A program made the position numbers and the translations under genes. DNA of 64,000 bases, from the NCBI GenBank assembly GCA_021613535.1, contig CP075492.1, forward strand, positions 8,680,001 through 8,744,000, read 5' to 3'. Below are positions 12,722-27,403 of this stretch, piece after piece. This stretch comes from Adineta vaga. Taxonomy: Eukaryota > Rotifera. Each line of letters starts with the position of its first letter. The first letter of the stretch is position 1. The notes beneath the pieces were generated by a model that was given only the letters and a program-made list of their open reading frames with translations, was not told where the DNA came from and did no database searches.

Positions 12722-14383
12722 TCCCATCTATTTGTTTGTAAAAAAATTAATTCGCTTGAATAAAATTTGATTATCTAATCGTATGGTATTATCAGTGCTT
12801 GAATATTTATGCTTGATGAAGTCGAATTCATAAATTAGTTTATAGTAAAGAAAAACGCAAATTTCTTTCTCTTTCGTTCTTTCTTTCTTTTCATACGAAC
12901 GAAATAATCTGAAATATTTTACTTTCGATTTTAATTGAAAGAGAAGAATATTTCTTTGCCGTGTAATTGATACTAGACTAGCCAGTAATTAGTCGTTCGT
13001 CCCCAATTAACAATCAATGATCAGTCATTGGTCTCTTCGACTATTATACCCTCAAGGCAATTTCACATATTGAGCACACGAGAGACTCAAAATTGACGAT
13101 GGACGAGACATGTAAGTACATACATACATACATACATACATACAAAAAGAACAAAGACGAACAAATGGACAATACCCTCACGTGTAATTATAGAACGCGA
13201 ACTATGATGATGAACAAAAAGAAAAAGAACTTTAATTGTTATTTTTGCTTAACTTATTCGGCAAGCCAATCAGAAGGAGTGATTGAAAGATTTTTTATTC
13301 GAGAAACTAATCCGAATCTTGTTCACTATATAGTCACTCATCAGGTGGTCCTAATCGTTGATTAATTTCAAGAAGATCAGATACTTAACAATGGATAAGA
13401 AGAAAACAAGAATATGTCGAGTGTTGTTTGGTTAAAAAACAAATCTTTCGATAGTTTTTTTCCTCTTCTGTTTATCAAAACAAGATTTTTCCCAATCGAT
13501 CGATGAATGGAAGAAAAAGAAAGATTGAAGTTCTCATCGATGAACTAATATTTTCAAACAATATTCATGCGGTTCATTGCATTGCTTATATAATCGAATG
13601 AAGTTTGTGCTTGATGAATTTTTAAATCATCTCTCCTCCTTTTTCTTCTCTAGTGACAATTTGAGCTCGTGGCTAAATTTGACGCATTCAATGTTGTTAT
13701 TACCGATCATCGAATAGACACGTGTGGACTCATGTTGACGCGACACATACATACACTAACAGAGTTCATTCATCTGATAAATCATCAACTATAGGCTATG
13801 CTTGTCTTCATTAGAAATAAGTAAGATGACCCCTACCAATTATCAATGGTAGTCAAATCGGACAGGCGCGTAAAAGCGAAGGTGATGTCTTCACATTCGA
13901 CTCCACCCATTGAGTGAAAAGAAAACGAAAACGTTGATTTCCGATTTTGTGACACTTGACTCAAATTAAAGTTGATGAGAGTGAGAGAACATGTCTTAAA
14001 TCTCTTGTTCATTCTCTCTTAACAAAGATTAAAACTGAATAACGACTGTTCCATTTACCCTCCGGAATGAATGTATGTATCAGGCAATATATATATAGTG
14101 TATACACAAAATCTTTATTCAACTCATCTCGTGATAACAAGTAGTACAAGAACAAAAACGCGAAATGAAAATGTTGATGCTGATGATGATGACAATAAAA
14201 AGTAAAGTGCCCGAGAAAGAAACAAAATGGCCCGTAAATAGCACTGTGTAAAAAAAAATAAACCCAGACGAGAGGAAACGAAAAGAAAAACGAAAATGAG
14301 AATTATTGATACCCAAAACCGGGAACAAGAAGATCGAGAGAGAAAGAGAGAGAAAGAAAAGAAATTTGACGAAGATTTCTTGT
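12722..14383. other. Intergenic region between convergent genes
   Basis: Holds the 3' ends of the LRRC27-like gene (plus) and the nuclear receptor (minus). A possible poly(A) signal AATAAA lies near 12760. The rest is AT-rich with a TACA microsatellite; no gene is supported. Confidence 0.5.
13117..13144. repeat. (TACA)7 microsatellite
   Basis: Seven perfect TACA units. A similar CATA/TACA run occurs at about 16672-16694, upstream of the nuclear receptor. Confidence 0.9.
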
Positions 14384-16028
14384 CTAAGACAACGAAGAAT
14401 TCGCAACAATGTTTGCCATATTAATTTGATACATATCTTTAACTAATTGTTCCATATGTGTTTTATCTCCAATTGTTTTCCGAAAGAATAGTTCTTCAAT
14501 TGTTATCGATGATATTGAACGTAAACCAGCAAGTAAATGAAGTAATTTACCGAATCGATGTGGTTGAGAGGGATATTGTTTATTGATATATGTATTTAGT
14601 AAGATTTGAGCTTGTTCTTGTAAATAAGCGATGCTATGAAGATCATGTAATTGTGGATTTGTCATTGTTTGACAATTACTTAGAACAGTTTTAAATAGAA
14701 CAAGACTTTTCAAACAAATAAATTCATTGGCATCGATATCCATATGTTTAAATTTGATTAATAAATCTTGAAAATATTCAATATCTGACTTGAGATTTTC
14801 ATATTTACCTAAAAAGCAATAGTCACATTATTAATATGAAGAAAGTTCAAGTATGTCGAAAGAAATTCTACCTGATTTACTCAGGAGTTCAATATTATTC
14901 AATGAAAATTGTTGTTCAGCAGCAGTTAAAATAAATAAATCACGCCAACCTTCTTCCAATAATGAAAGCTATATAAGAGAGAAAGAGAAAGAATATATAT
15001 ATATTGCTTTTTCAAAAGAATATTTTATATTTATACTTGATCATGATTGGATAGAGAAACAAATGCTGGTACAGTTTTAGCCCAATTAATCGCACTGAAT
15101 AATATTCGAGCAGCAGATTCATGAGCATCAAATGGATGGTCAATAATTGATGTACGTAAATCTAAAGGATATTTTGGTGTTGGATGTATTAATGAAGGAT
15201 TAGTTGGAGTATTATTATAGTCAATTCCATTTGTTGATGATGAAGACGAAGACGATGATAATGGATGATGAAAAGAAGGTGGCATTGGATGAGGACGATG
15301 ATGAAAATGATGTTGTTGATGATATGCACTGATTAAATCACTTGATTCTTTTAATAATAGAGCCATTTGTCGTCGTATTGTTGAATTTCGTGGTCCACGT
15401 TCATGTTGAACAGCTATTGTATATGAAGAAAAAAAAGTAAAAAGTTATTTTTGCTTTAGGTATGTTTTTTCATTTAGTCGTTTGAAGAACTAACACACTT
15501 TGAAGTGGATAAATATTCGATGAAGTAGTGTTGAGTAAGTAAAAGAAAAAACCTGTGTCAAATTTTCTTTCTAAAGCGATTCTGTCTACAACGAAATTAA
15601 AAATAAACAAATACCTTCTTTATTCATTCCAGCTTCTATACATCGTGTTAGACGACAACTTCGACATTGATTACGATGAGTTTTATCAACAGGACAATTG
15701 CCTAAACCATGATTTTTACATACATATTGCCGATTTCGTCGAATGGAACGTTTGAAAAAGCCCGCACATCTATTCAAGAAAGGAAACATATATAGACATA
15801 TGATCTTAATTACAATTAATGAATACATATATAAACGAACGATAGAAACAAAAAAAGCACATACCCTGAATGTTAAGTATTAGTAAATGAGAGAGAAAAG
15901 GAAACTGAAATTTTGAAAACTAAAATATTTAATCGAATGAACTTACCCATCACACGCAAAGATTCCATAATGTTTGCCCGATGAATTATCATGACAGACT
16001 TTACAAGGTACATCTGTCAAGATTCGAC
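14384..16028 (-). CDS. NR2E1: Nuclear receptor, tailless/TLX type (NR2E1)
   Basis: A transcription factor of the NR2E group. The first visible exon (16028 down to 15947) gives the first zinc finger [23 protein letters not shown]; the next gives the P-box [17 protein letters not shown] and the second finger with [26 protein letters not shown] and [10 protein letters not shown] are typical of tailless. The third begins [17 protein letters not shown], the T/A-box extension conserved in TLX. A His/Ser-rich hinge of about 60 residues follows, then the ligand-binding domain: [34 protein letters not shown], then [20 protein letters not shown] and [19 protein letters not shown] near the C terminus (stop TAG at 14384-14386). 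These match TLX closely. The exon carrying the start codon, probably only a few residues, was not located upstream of 16028. In other animals tailless acts as a repressor in brain, eye and neural stem cells. Confidence 0.93.
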
Positions 16029-18967
16029 CTAGTAAAGAAAAAAGAAAAGGCAAATGTAAAGTTTTATTATTTGAGCAATGTTAATTTACTAGATGTTGTA
16101 TTCATTTGTCGATGTGCGTTCATTGATGAAATAAAAAATTCTGAAATGGATAGGCCACTTTATGTTAAAAGAGAAAAGAGAGAACGACAAAAAGTCGAAC
16201 CACCATTCAGAGAATAGTATGCATACAAAATCAATTCATTGGGTGGTGTTTGATATGTCTATGTATATATATTTCCTTTCTCTTCTCTTCTCTCGTTCTC
16301 TTTCTCTCTTTTCTCTCTATCCATCGAGTTTGGCTCATGACATTCAAAGAAAAAAAGGCAAGTTTATTCTCATTGGTTCGATTGAAAAGAAAAAAAGTCA
16401 ATACAAAGTGAAAATACAATTCATCTTTCGAAAATTTGCTTTGAGTATCCACCCTTTTTCTTTCGAGTTTTTTTGTTACTTTTTATACAGGTAAAATGCC
16501 GAGGCAAAAGTTATAGAGAGAAAATGAAAGTAAGCAAGGTGATTTCATCCTAAATCAACAGAGAATGAAATGAATTTTGTACGTCAATTTTCTAGAGAAG
16601 ACAAAGACGAAGACGAACAGAAAAAAAGTGAGACAAAAACGAAAATATTGAAAAGAAAGATGAGCATGGATACATACATACATACATACATACATGCATG
16701 TTTAGAGACACTTTTAGTCTTATGTGTGAACAATAATTGGTCATTGTCTAAAAGTATATCTCTTAATGATATGTGAAAAAAAAGAGAAAAGAAGACAATA
16801 GGATCGTGAAGATAGTCGACCTCGTCAATCGATAGGTAAATGTCGTTGTCGTCGCCGTCGCTTTCGCATATTCAAGATCCTTGTGCTAAGCTTCACTACT
16901 CATATGATTGTATGATGTAGGTTCCTTTTCTTTCTTCTCGAAGATTTTTATAATCGTCAGTAGACATTTGTGCATGCTCTATTTGCTAAAGAAGAAAATT
17001 ACTATTCGACTATATTACTGGTTCCATTCAATCGACGACCACAAACAAATAAGCGAGGAGGGAGAGAGAAACTACCTGCCTGTCAAAGATTAGTGCCTGT
17101 TACTATTTGAATGACAAAGCGAACGAATGTTGATCGTGCTCGGTCAATATTGCACGCACACACGCGTGTGCATATATTTGTTAGTATGACTTTATTAGTA
17201 TCGATATTCGTAGCGGAATAATCAAGTCAATATAGAAGAAGAAAAAAACGGAGAGGAACTGAATACTAGTCTAAAAGAATATGTATTTCTTTTTTTTGCA
17301 TTAAGCAGCTTATATGATTGAAGAAGAAGAAGAAGAAGAAGAAGAAAAAAAAAGAAGACACGTACATTGATCGAGGTCGAAGGCAAAAAGGTATCCTTTG
17401 AGATATCAAATTGCTTGTTTCAAATGAAATTTTAGTAGTGATGGACAATGACAAGTCCGACAACAAACAGGGCGGCACAAATTAAAAGAAGAGAAAAAAA
17501 AATTGATCATCATATACCATTGAAATCGGTACGTGTAAGTTTGAGCCCGTAAGAGATCCGCTCTGATGTCATCTCCTTCTTCTCACTAATCTCCTAACAT
17601 GATCGAACAAGTTCAACAGTATACTTTTTCACAAGGTGACAGTTTGATGAAGACAGTTACATCACATTTGTGTTGATAATTATGTTCAACTTGTTGTTTC
17701 ACAAACAAAAAATAAATCAGCAAAATCAAAAAAATCTCAGATTATTATTTTGTCTGTCAAATAGAACACACATACATACAATCAAACGTGCGTGTCAATA
17801 TGAAATTAGTTATTTGTCAATTTATATATATTCATATATCGAAAGAGATTTTTTGTTTCTTTATTAGTATGTCTGTTATTTGCAAATTGCACTTTGAACG
17901 AATAGACAGACGAACAAGTCTTTTGAAGCGATTGAACGCGTGTATTTAAGAGAAAGTGTTATTTGGTTTGAAATGATTGTTGCCGCTTTGTTGATCACAT
18001 GTGACACATTCTCAATTATTAGATCGATTAAAATACTGATTCAATCTTTGCTCTTACGTAAACATCGATGAATGTGTAAGTGAAAGAGATGAAGAGTTCA
18101 TTCGATATACAAATGAAGTTCAAAGAAAGTTAAAACCGATAGTAGCTAACGTTGATGATGACCTATCGGGAGGATTTAATTTTTGTCACACACATGAAAT
18201 TTGACTTTGTTTCAGGTGAAGAGAAAAAGGATAATCATGGGACATACACGAGCATCATTGTTCAAGTCAACATGTGCATTGGAGAACATGCACGCCTGTA
18301 TGTACATGTGTTATAATCCTTCTTGTTTGTAAGGTGAAAAGGAAATAAAGACAATAGTGATTTAACACAGGAGGGTCAAATCGACCATCCGTCTTTTTCT
18401 CTCTCTATCTCGTTCCCTGTTCAACTAGCCTTGATAAGTGTGTTTAAATGTGCTGATTTATTTCTTCACTCGTTTTGTATTTGACAATCAAACATTCGTT
18501 AAATCACCATATCACTTCTCGATTTTGCCGCTTATTCATTATCAACAATGGTGGTAGGATAGTTTATGTATCTCGCAGGTGGCTATCGTTTGATCCTTCG
18601 ATAGAGAGACAGAGAGAGAGCGCGAAAGAGAAAGAGACACATCTACATTGACAAATTGTTTCACACCGACTAATTGCAGGTGGGTGGAGAGACAAGTGTA
18701 ACGAACAAACTCTCTTCAATTGATTGAAATCATCACTTCATTCTCAAATAAAAAAAAATGATCAACAACTTAAAGATTCTACACTCACTGTCAAGAGAAG
18801 ATTTCAAAAAGGTACCCCTTTCACACCTTTCACGAGCGACACCATCCGATAGAATTGAAACAAAATCGGGAGGAGGATGGTTGGGAAGCAACATTGTGGA
18901 AACCATAGATGCATAAGACAGTAGTAAAGAAAGAAACGCAAACATTTTCTGACATATTCCATCAACA
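16029..18967. other. Upstream region of the nuclear receptor and RSPH4A
   Basis: About 2.9 kb between divergent genes. It should contain the first exon and regulatory region of the tailless gene. I see microsatellites (TACA near 16672, GAA near 17323-17345, GA-rich near 18600-18640) but no coding exon I can defend. By the standard of this locus it is a long non-coding stretch, as expected for a developmental regulator. Confidence 0.5.
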
Positions 18968-21040
18968 ATGAGCACAACAATTAATACCTATTTCGAAGGT
19001 TTGGTACCTAACACATAATCTATTTAATTCTAAACATTGATTACATATATAGATCAACAGCAACCAATCGGAACACCAGATATTGGTAATGATGTAGAAA
19101 AAAACTATATCGATGCGAAAGCATTCATTCTATCAACAACAACGAAAGATGGAGTAAATTTGTAAATATATATTTCCCACAGAAATTTATTAGTAGTAAT
19201 TTACTGAAATATTTTTATATTAGATATGATCATCTTGCTCATTGTATAACTCGATTATTAGCTGATCAACCTGGTATTGAATCAATACAAAATGAAAATG
19301 AAAATTTATCTCTAGTTTTGTTTGTAGACAATGGTGCAGATATGCTTGAAGATATCAGTAAAAATATTAAAAGTGAATCTACTCGTCCACAACAAGATAC
19401 ACTTCGAGATCGACCTGCACAAGATACTGAACATATCTTAGCAGAAGAACAAAAACCACTTTTTCAAGTAGATAATCTCTTTCCTATCTTTCGAACATAT
19501 ATATATATATATATACATATATAATTCTATCGAAAAATAGAAAGTTGACAATGCTGAAGAACTCGATGAAGAAGCCATTACAGTCTCCATTACCATATAT
19601 TCTCGAACAAGCGTATTATTTTGAACAATCTGGTATTGGTCTTGGTAAAGATGAATCATATCGGTAACTATAGAATAAAAGAAGTGATTTAAGTTACTTA
19701 AAAATTTTATTTCTCATCTATCTATAGAATTTGGTTGTCGCTTAAGCAACTAGTCGATAAAGGTCACATCGAAAAAATACGTTTTTGGGGTAAACTATTT
19801 GGTACACAGAAAAATTATTACGTCGCTGAAGTTGAACAAAATGTTGATGACGATGAACACGTTGATGAAAATAATAAACCGGAAGAAAATAAAGAATCTA
19901 ATAACGAAGAACTTGAAGGTGAAGAAGATCCATTACCTAAATCAACATTCAAATCACCACCAGTTGTACCAAAAGAAGAACGTGGTACCGGTGTTAATAA
20001 ATACACTTATTACGTTTGCAATCATCGTAAGTTTATACGAATCAAAATACAATATTTCATTTTGATTGTTCTAGCTGGAGCACCATGGATTAAACTACCT
20101 ATTGTCACACCAGCACAAATTGTGCAAGCACGTTTAATAAAACATTTTTTTACTGGAGATTTAAATAAAGAAATTGTGTCGTATCCAGCCTATCCTGGTA
20201 CAGAAAAAAATTATTTACGTGCACAAATAGCTAGAATAAGTGCTGCAACACATGTATCACCTTCTGGAAAATTTCGATTTTCCGAGGTAAACAAAAACAA
20301 ACACCAAGAAATAAATTTAAAATTGTACAGAAAATATTTCATTTTTCTAGGAAGAAGAGGAAGAAGAAGAAAGTGCACGAGAAAATTATCAAGAAAATGA
20401 AGATTTCAAAGGTGCACCACTAGCCGAATTAGTCGACGAAGAATTAAATGGATGGGTAAGATAACTATTGTTGTTTTCCTTAGTCATGATTTATTTTATC
20501 TATTATTAGGTTCATCATGTTCAATATGTTCTCCCGCAGGGTCGAACAAAATGGTGGAATCCAAGTGAGAATGCTGAAAAAGAAGAAGAGGACGAAGATG
20601 AAGATGAAGAAGAAATGAAAGCTGAAACAGAAGAAATCGAACCGGAACAAGGTCCACCACTTCTTACACCAATTGGTGCTGATGCTGAAATTGAAAGTAC
20701 AAAAGCATGGACACCAAAAATATCTTCAACTCTTATTCCACAATATGCTTGTGCATTTCTTCGATCGAATCTTTGGCCTGGTGCTTATGCATTTGCTCGA
20801 GGAATGGCTTGGGAAAATATTTATATTGGTTATGGACATAAATATGTTACAACTGATTATGGACCAGAACTACCACCATTACCAGCTAGTGAATATAACG
20901 ATGGACCAGAAATTGTTGAAGCTGATGATCCGTTACCAGAAGATGAAGCGAAAGCAAAAGCTGCAGAAGAACAAGCAGCTGAAGAAGAAGAGGAAGAGGA
21001 AGAAGAAGAAGATAATGGTGATGACGATGACGATAATTAA
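18968..21040 (+). CDS. RSPH4A: Radial spoke head protein 4/6 (axonemal)
   Basis: Component of the radial spoke head of motile cilia, needed to relay signals from the central pair to the dynein arms. The start is a 31-nt exon, ATG at 18968 ([10 protein letters not shown]), spliced at 18999-19052 into [14 protein letters not shown], giving a continuous frame. Family motifs follow: [156 protein letters not shown] and [12 protein letters not shown]. The C terminus is a run of acidic residues and ends at TAA 21038-21040. One oddity lies near 19545-19590, where the frame reached by the obvious splice site hits a stop, and the conserved PLPYILEQ segment is in another frame (see findings). RSPH4A and RSPH6A cannot be told apart here. 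Confidence 0.92.
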
Positions 21041-21437
21041 TATCTTAAAACATAGTTTAAACGTTTTCTTTTTCTTTAATTTTGATTATATATAAATAAG
21101 TTTATTATTAATATGTTCAGTTGTTCTAAAGAAATTTGTAATGAAAAACTACTATTATTCAATACTACGAAAATAATGAACTCTGCTAAAACTTAGATCT
21201 CGGTATATTATCAAACAGAATTCAAGTATATATGTTTTCTATCGATCGGTTGTATAGAGGGCGCTAGTAACGGTGTAGCTATTTGTTATTTGTTATTCAT
21301 ATATTCCAATACATTTCGAATCGAAGACTTTTTTTTTTCATCATCCAGCCAGCTTTTCATTTTCAATCAGTCAGAAGATCATGGAATGACTCAGCATCGT
21401 GATCGTGAGAGAATCAATTAAATTCATTTTCTTTCAG
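21041..21437. other. Intergenic spacer, probable promoter of the ACAT1 unit
   Basis: About 400 nt between the radial spoke gene and ACAT1, with no coding content. If the downstream genes form an operon, its promoter should lie here. Confidence 0.45.
21421..21437 (+). promoter_or_regulatory. Splice acceptor abutting the ACAT1 start codon
   Basis: A pyrimidine-rich tract ending TTTCTTTCAG lies directly against the ATG at 21438. With no coding exon upstream, it is either the end of a 5' UTR intron or a spliced-leader acceptor. Bdelloid rotifers are known to trans-splice, so the second reading is favoured. Confidence 0.55.
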
Positions 21438-23218
<1,781 letters not shown>

Positions 23219-23251
23219 AAATCACACCCGATTTTTCTCCCATTTGTTTTG

Positions 23252-23257
23252 AATAAA
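23252..23257 (+). terminator. Poly(A) signal of ACAT1
   Basis: AATAAA 33 nt after the ACAT1 stop codon and about 85 nt before the DTD2 start. The spacing suits cleavage coupled to trans-splicing of the next gene. Confidence 0.6.
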
Positions 23258-23340
23258 GACTTTTTTTCCAAGAAAAACTAAAATAAATCAAATAGATTAT
23301 ATTTATATTTTCCTTGTTTTCTCTTTTCTTTTCTTGATTG

Positions 23341-23919
23341 ATGTCAACAATACGAGTTCGTTGTTTATTACAACAATGTACCAAAGCTACGTTACGTCTG
23401 CAAGATGATTCAGTAGTCACGGTAAGTCAATTGTATGCAGAAAGAATTGATTTTCTTTTGATTCTTAATCATATTGAAGATCAATCGTGGTATGGTCGTT
23501 TTCGTTGCTTTTCTTAAAGATGCTCAGCTAGAAGATGTGGATAAATTAGGTAGGAATGCTAAAAAATAAAAGTAAAACTCGTCTCTTCAATGGCAAATTT
23601 TGAATATTTAGCAAAAGAACTTACCACTGTCAAATTGTGTGAAAGTGAGAATGGTTCGAAAACAATTGTGGATTTGCCAGGTGATCTTTTGATTATTCCT
23701 CAAGCAACATTGGGTGGTCGTCTTCATTCACATCGATTTCAATATCATCATAATATAAACAAAGATACAGGACAAGAATTTTATGATAAATTTGTATTAA
23801 ATTTACGTGAATTATGTAGTCAAAATAAGGATAATGTTGTTCATGCAGGTTCATATGGAATAAGACAAGTTTATTCAAGTGAAACGAATGGACCAGCAAT
23901 GCATATAATTGAATTCTAA
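23341..23919 (+). CDS. DTD2: D-aminoacyl-tRNA deacylase 2 (animal-type ATD)
   Basis: Hydrolyses mischarged tRNA; the animal-type enzyme removes L-alanine from tRNA-Thr. There are three exons: 23341-23421, 23480-23549 and 23612-23919, with the frame checked across both junctions. The protein begins MSTIRVRCLLQQCTKATLRL and continues INRGMVVFVAFLKDA, KLCESENG, DLPGDLLIIPQATLGGRL and TNGPAMHIIEF. The signature that separates this family from bacterial-type DTD is PQATL in place of SQFTL, and it is present here, along with the NGP motif of the second active-site strand. About 152 residues, close to the usual 160-170. It lies between ACAT1 and TOP3A on the same strand with very small gaps, consistent with a polycistronic unit. 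Confidence 0.93.
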
Positions 23920-23939
23920 TAAAATCGAATTGAATATTT

Positions 23940-23958
23940 TTCTTCTTTTTCTTTGTAG
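23940..23958 (+). promoter_or_regulatory. Splice acceptor just upstream of TOP3A
   Basis: A pyrimidine tract ending CTTTTTCTTTGTAG finishes only 8 nt before the TOP3A ATG at 23967 and 39 nt after the DTD2 stop. There is no room for a separate promoter and first exon, so this is a strong candidate for a spliced-leader acceptor inside an operon. Confidence 0.6.
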
Positions 23959-23966
23959 ATGACTGA

Positions 23967-26900
23967 ATGAGATTAACTTCGATTGTATTGAAAGTAGTTA
24001 TGCATCGAGTGCTTAATGTTGCTGAAAAGAATGATGCAGCTAAATCATTAGCTCGTCTTCTTTCCAAAAATTCGACATCTATGGTAAAGAAATCGATTAT
24101 GATGACACATTATTCGTTTTTTTGTATTTCTTTAGCGTGAAGGCTTCTCTAGATTTAATAAAATTTATGAATTTAACTATCAATTATTTAATCGACCGGT
24201 ACAAATGACTTTTACATCCGTATCAGGTCATGTCATGAATTGTGATTTCACTGCAGCACATAATAGTTGGTAGGATATTTCAGTACTGATTCAATCTGTT
24301 GAATTAAATGTAATACTTTTTCTCTCAGGACACAAATAGATCCTGTGGTGTTATTCGATGCTAAAGTTCAAAAGAAAGTCACTGAACGTGCAGCAGATAT
24401 TGAAGTAATATAAGGTTTCTTTTTTTATAAAAATATCATTTGATCAATTTCTTTTAGAAAACACTCAAACGAGAAGTAACTAAATGTGAAACATTAATTA
24501 TATGGACTGATTGCGATCGTGAAGGTGAAAATATCGGATACGAAATCATTAATCTATGTCTATCAGTAAAACCCAATATTAAAGTTTATCGAGCGCGTTT
24601 TTCAGAAATAACTTACAGTAGTGCTTCTCGTGCTCTAGCAAACTTAGTTCAACCAGATGAACGTGTTAGTGCTGCTGTCGATGTTCGTCAAGAATTAGAT
24701 TTACGCATTGGTGCAGCATTTACACGTTTTCAAACGATACGTTTACAACGTTTATTTGGTTTCGATTCGAAACAAGTTATAAGTTATGGTTCATGCCAAT
24801 TTCCAACATTAGGTTTCATTGTTGAACGTTATCTTCAACGAGAAAATTTTATTCGTGAACCATTTTGGAAAATAGCCGTTGAACATCAAACAGAAAATGG
24901 TGAATTTTGTGAATTTACATGGGAAAGAAGTCGTTTATTTGAACATCAGCCATGTTTAATGATTTATGATATGGTTATGGATGAACCTTTAGCTAAAGTC
25001 ATGGATATAAAATCAAAAAATAAATCAAAATGGCGACCCGTAGCACTTGATACAGTTGTATGTACACTTCAAAATAGTGATGAATTTTGTTGAAATATTT
25101 GATTTCTATATGTTAGGAAATGGAAAAATTAGCAAGTCGAAAATTACGCATGACTGGTAAAAAGACAATGGAAATAGCTGAGAAATTGTATATGAAAGGT
25201 TTAATTAGTTATCCACGTACGGAAACAAATATATTTCCAAATGAAATTAATCTTAATCCATTAATTCAAAATCAACTTGGTGATCAACGTTGGGGAGCAT
25301 TTGCTCAACGTGTACTTAATGATGGACCTCAACCACGAAATGGAAAAAATTCTGATAAAGCCCATCCACCGATTCATCCAACACGTTATCCTGATGCACA
25401 ATTAACAGTAAATATGCAATTTCTTTATATTACTATTGTCTACGAGTTCTCTTTTTTTTTTCTTTTGATGAAATAATAGGAAGAAGAAAACAAATTATAC
25501 GAATTAGTTGTTCGACATTTTCTTGCTTGCGTTTCTAAAGATGCTCAAGGTGATGAAACAACAATCAAAATTGATATTGCCAATGAAAAAGTAAGTTTTA
25601 ATTGTTTTCTCTGACGATAATCAATCGTCTACATATCATCTAGTTTCATGCATCTGGTTTAATTATTCGTGAAAGAAATTATCTTGATGTTTATACGTAT
25701 GATAAATGGTCGGAAAAGGTAAGTAGAAAAGCAACGAATAATCTTTGAATAAGTGAAACAAGAAAACAATTTCGTTTGATTTGTAGACATTGCCACTTTA
25801 TGAAATGAATCAAACATTTTATCCAACAAAAATTGAAATGGTTCAAGGTGAAACAACACCACCACAATTATTAACAGAAGCAGATTTAATTGCTCTGATG
25901 GAAAAACATGGCATTGGTAAATATTCATTGAAGTGATTATTTGGTGATATTCTAATAAGCAAATCTAGGTACTGATGCAACACATGCTGAACATATCGCT
26001 AAAATTCAAGAACGAGTATATACAAAAATGAATGCTGAACGAAGATTTGAACCGGAAAAATTAGGACTTGGTTTATGTGAAGGTTATGATAAGATGGGTC
26101 ATGCATTATCTAAACCGTTTCTTCGTTCAGAACTTGAAAGTCAACTTAAAGCGTATGTTCGAAATTGTGTTTTTTCAATAAACTACTCCTTCTTTTTAGA
26201 ATATGTGAAGGAAGAGCTGATCCAACTGGTAAAATCAACATAATTTTCGTTCTATAGAAAAAGCTTTTTTCTATTTCATAGTTGTACTTCGAGAACAAAT
26301 TGATAAATATCGACAAGTCTTCATTGCTACTGCTGGACAAATTCAAAAACTTGATGATGCAATGACAAAATACTTTGGTGCACCAGGACAAAATCCTCCA
26401 CCACCACCTCCGCCACCTCGTCCACCATCATCTGGACCATTCGGAGATCGTACGAATCGAAATCAACCACCAGCTGGAAGAACTAATCCACCAAACCGGT
26501 AATCATGAAAGCTATCTATTGCTGAATTTTATATTTGAAAAAAAAATTTCTACTCTAGACCAGTACAAGCTTCACGTAATAACAATAATAATAATCCACC
26601 CGCTAGGTAATGTCGATTTACTTTGTTGCCACATTATAATTGTATTTAATTTAGACCACCACCGCAACAACCGAATCGTCCTGCTAGGTAAATTATTTAA
26701 TTCGAGTATATGCATATTCCTTCATTTATTCATCTAGACCATTACAACAAGAACAGATTCGTCCGACGAATAATGATGGAGTTCCTAAATGTAATTGTGG
26801 TGTTGATGCAAAAGAACTGACGGTGAAAAAGGGTAATAATTATTTATATCAGATCATGAATCTTCGGAAATAATCTTATTATTATTATTATTATTATTAT

Positions 26901-27288
26901 TTAGATGGTCCAAATAAAGGTCGAGCCTTTTTCCGTTGTGGTAATAATGACGGATGTCAATTTTTTGCTTGGAAGGATGAGTATGTTCATCATAATACTG
27001 ATATACCTGTTGTACAATAACTATAACATTTAATTTTAGTACAACAACGAATCAAATGAATGGTGGTGGTGGTGGTAATGATTATCGACAAGGTGGAAAT
27101 AATCAATCGATTTCGTCTCGTAAACGCCGAAGTTCAGATAATGATGAAGATGGAAAACAACGAAAATGTGGTCTTTGTAAAAAGACGGGTAAAAATTTAT
27201 TGTCTGTCATTTGATGTTCTATTTCATTTTTTTTCTTTTAAAAGGTCACACTCGTCGAAATTGTCCATCGATGAATTCTTTTCTATGA
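23967..27288 (+). CDS. TOP3A: DNA topoisomerase III alpha (type IA)
   Basis: Type IA topoisomerase that passes single strands; with BLM-type helicase and RMI proteins it dissolves double Holliday junctions, and it also acts on mitochondrial DNA. The Toprim domain has [14 protein letters not shown] and the acidic motif [14 protein letters not shown]. The catalytic tyrosine is in [14 protein letters not shown]. Further type IA motifs are [52 protein letters not shown] and [13 protein letters not shown]. The tail is Pro/Asn-rich and low in complexity, then a GRF zinc finger (CNCG...[15 protein letters not shown]) and a CCHC knuckle ([15 protein letters not shown]), ending at TGA 27286-27288. Two in-frame Met codons, at 23967 and 24000, begin [11 protein letters not shown] and [10 protein letters not shown]; the first may add a mitochondrial leader, as in human TOP3A. 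Many introns, short, with one TTA microsatellite near 26877-26903. Confidence 0.95.
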
Positions 27289-27403
27289 AATCATGCAATC
27301 TTTTTCTTCTTCTCTGTATCAGATATTTATTTTGTTATTGTTTATGTTCTATTGCAGGGAAAATTGTCAGATAAACAGTATTGTTCTCATTCTTTGTTAT
27401 ATT

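Noticed and set aside
13093-13365. Plus-strand frame of 90 codons starting in the TACA repeat
   Set aside because: The frame is largely translated microsatellite and Lys-rich low-complexity DNA, with no splice sites or homology.
18733-18975. Minus-strand frame with a hydrophobic start that could have been the first exon of the tailless gene
   Set aside because: No donor in a phase that would join the DBD exon was found, and TLX N termini are only a few residues before the first finger.
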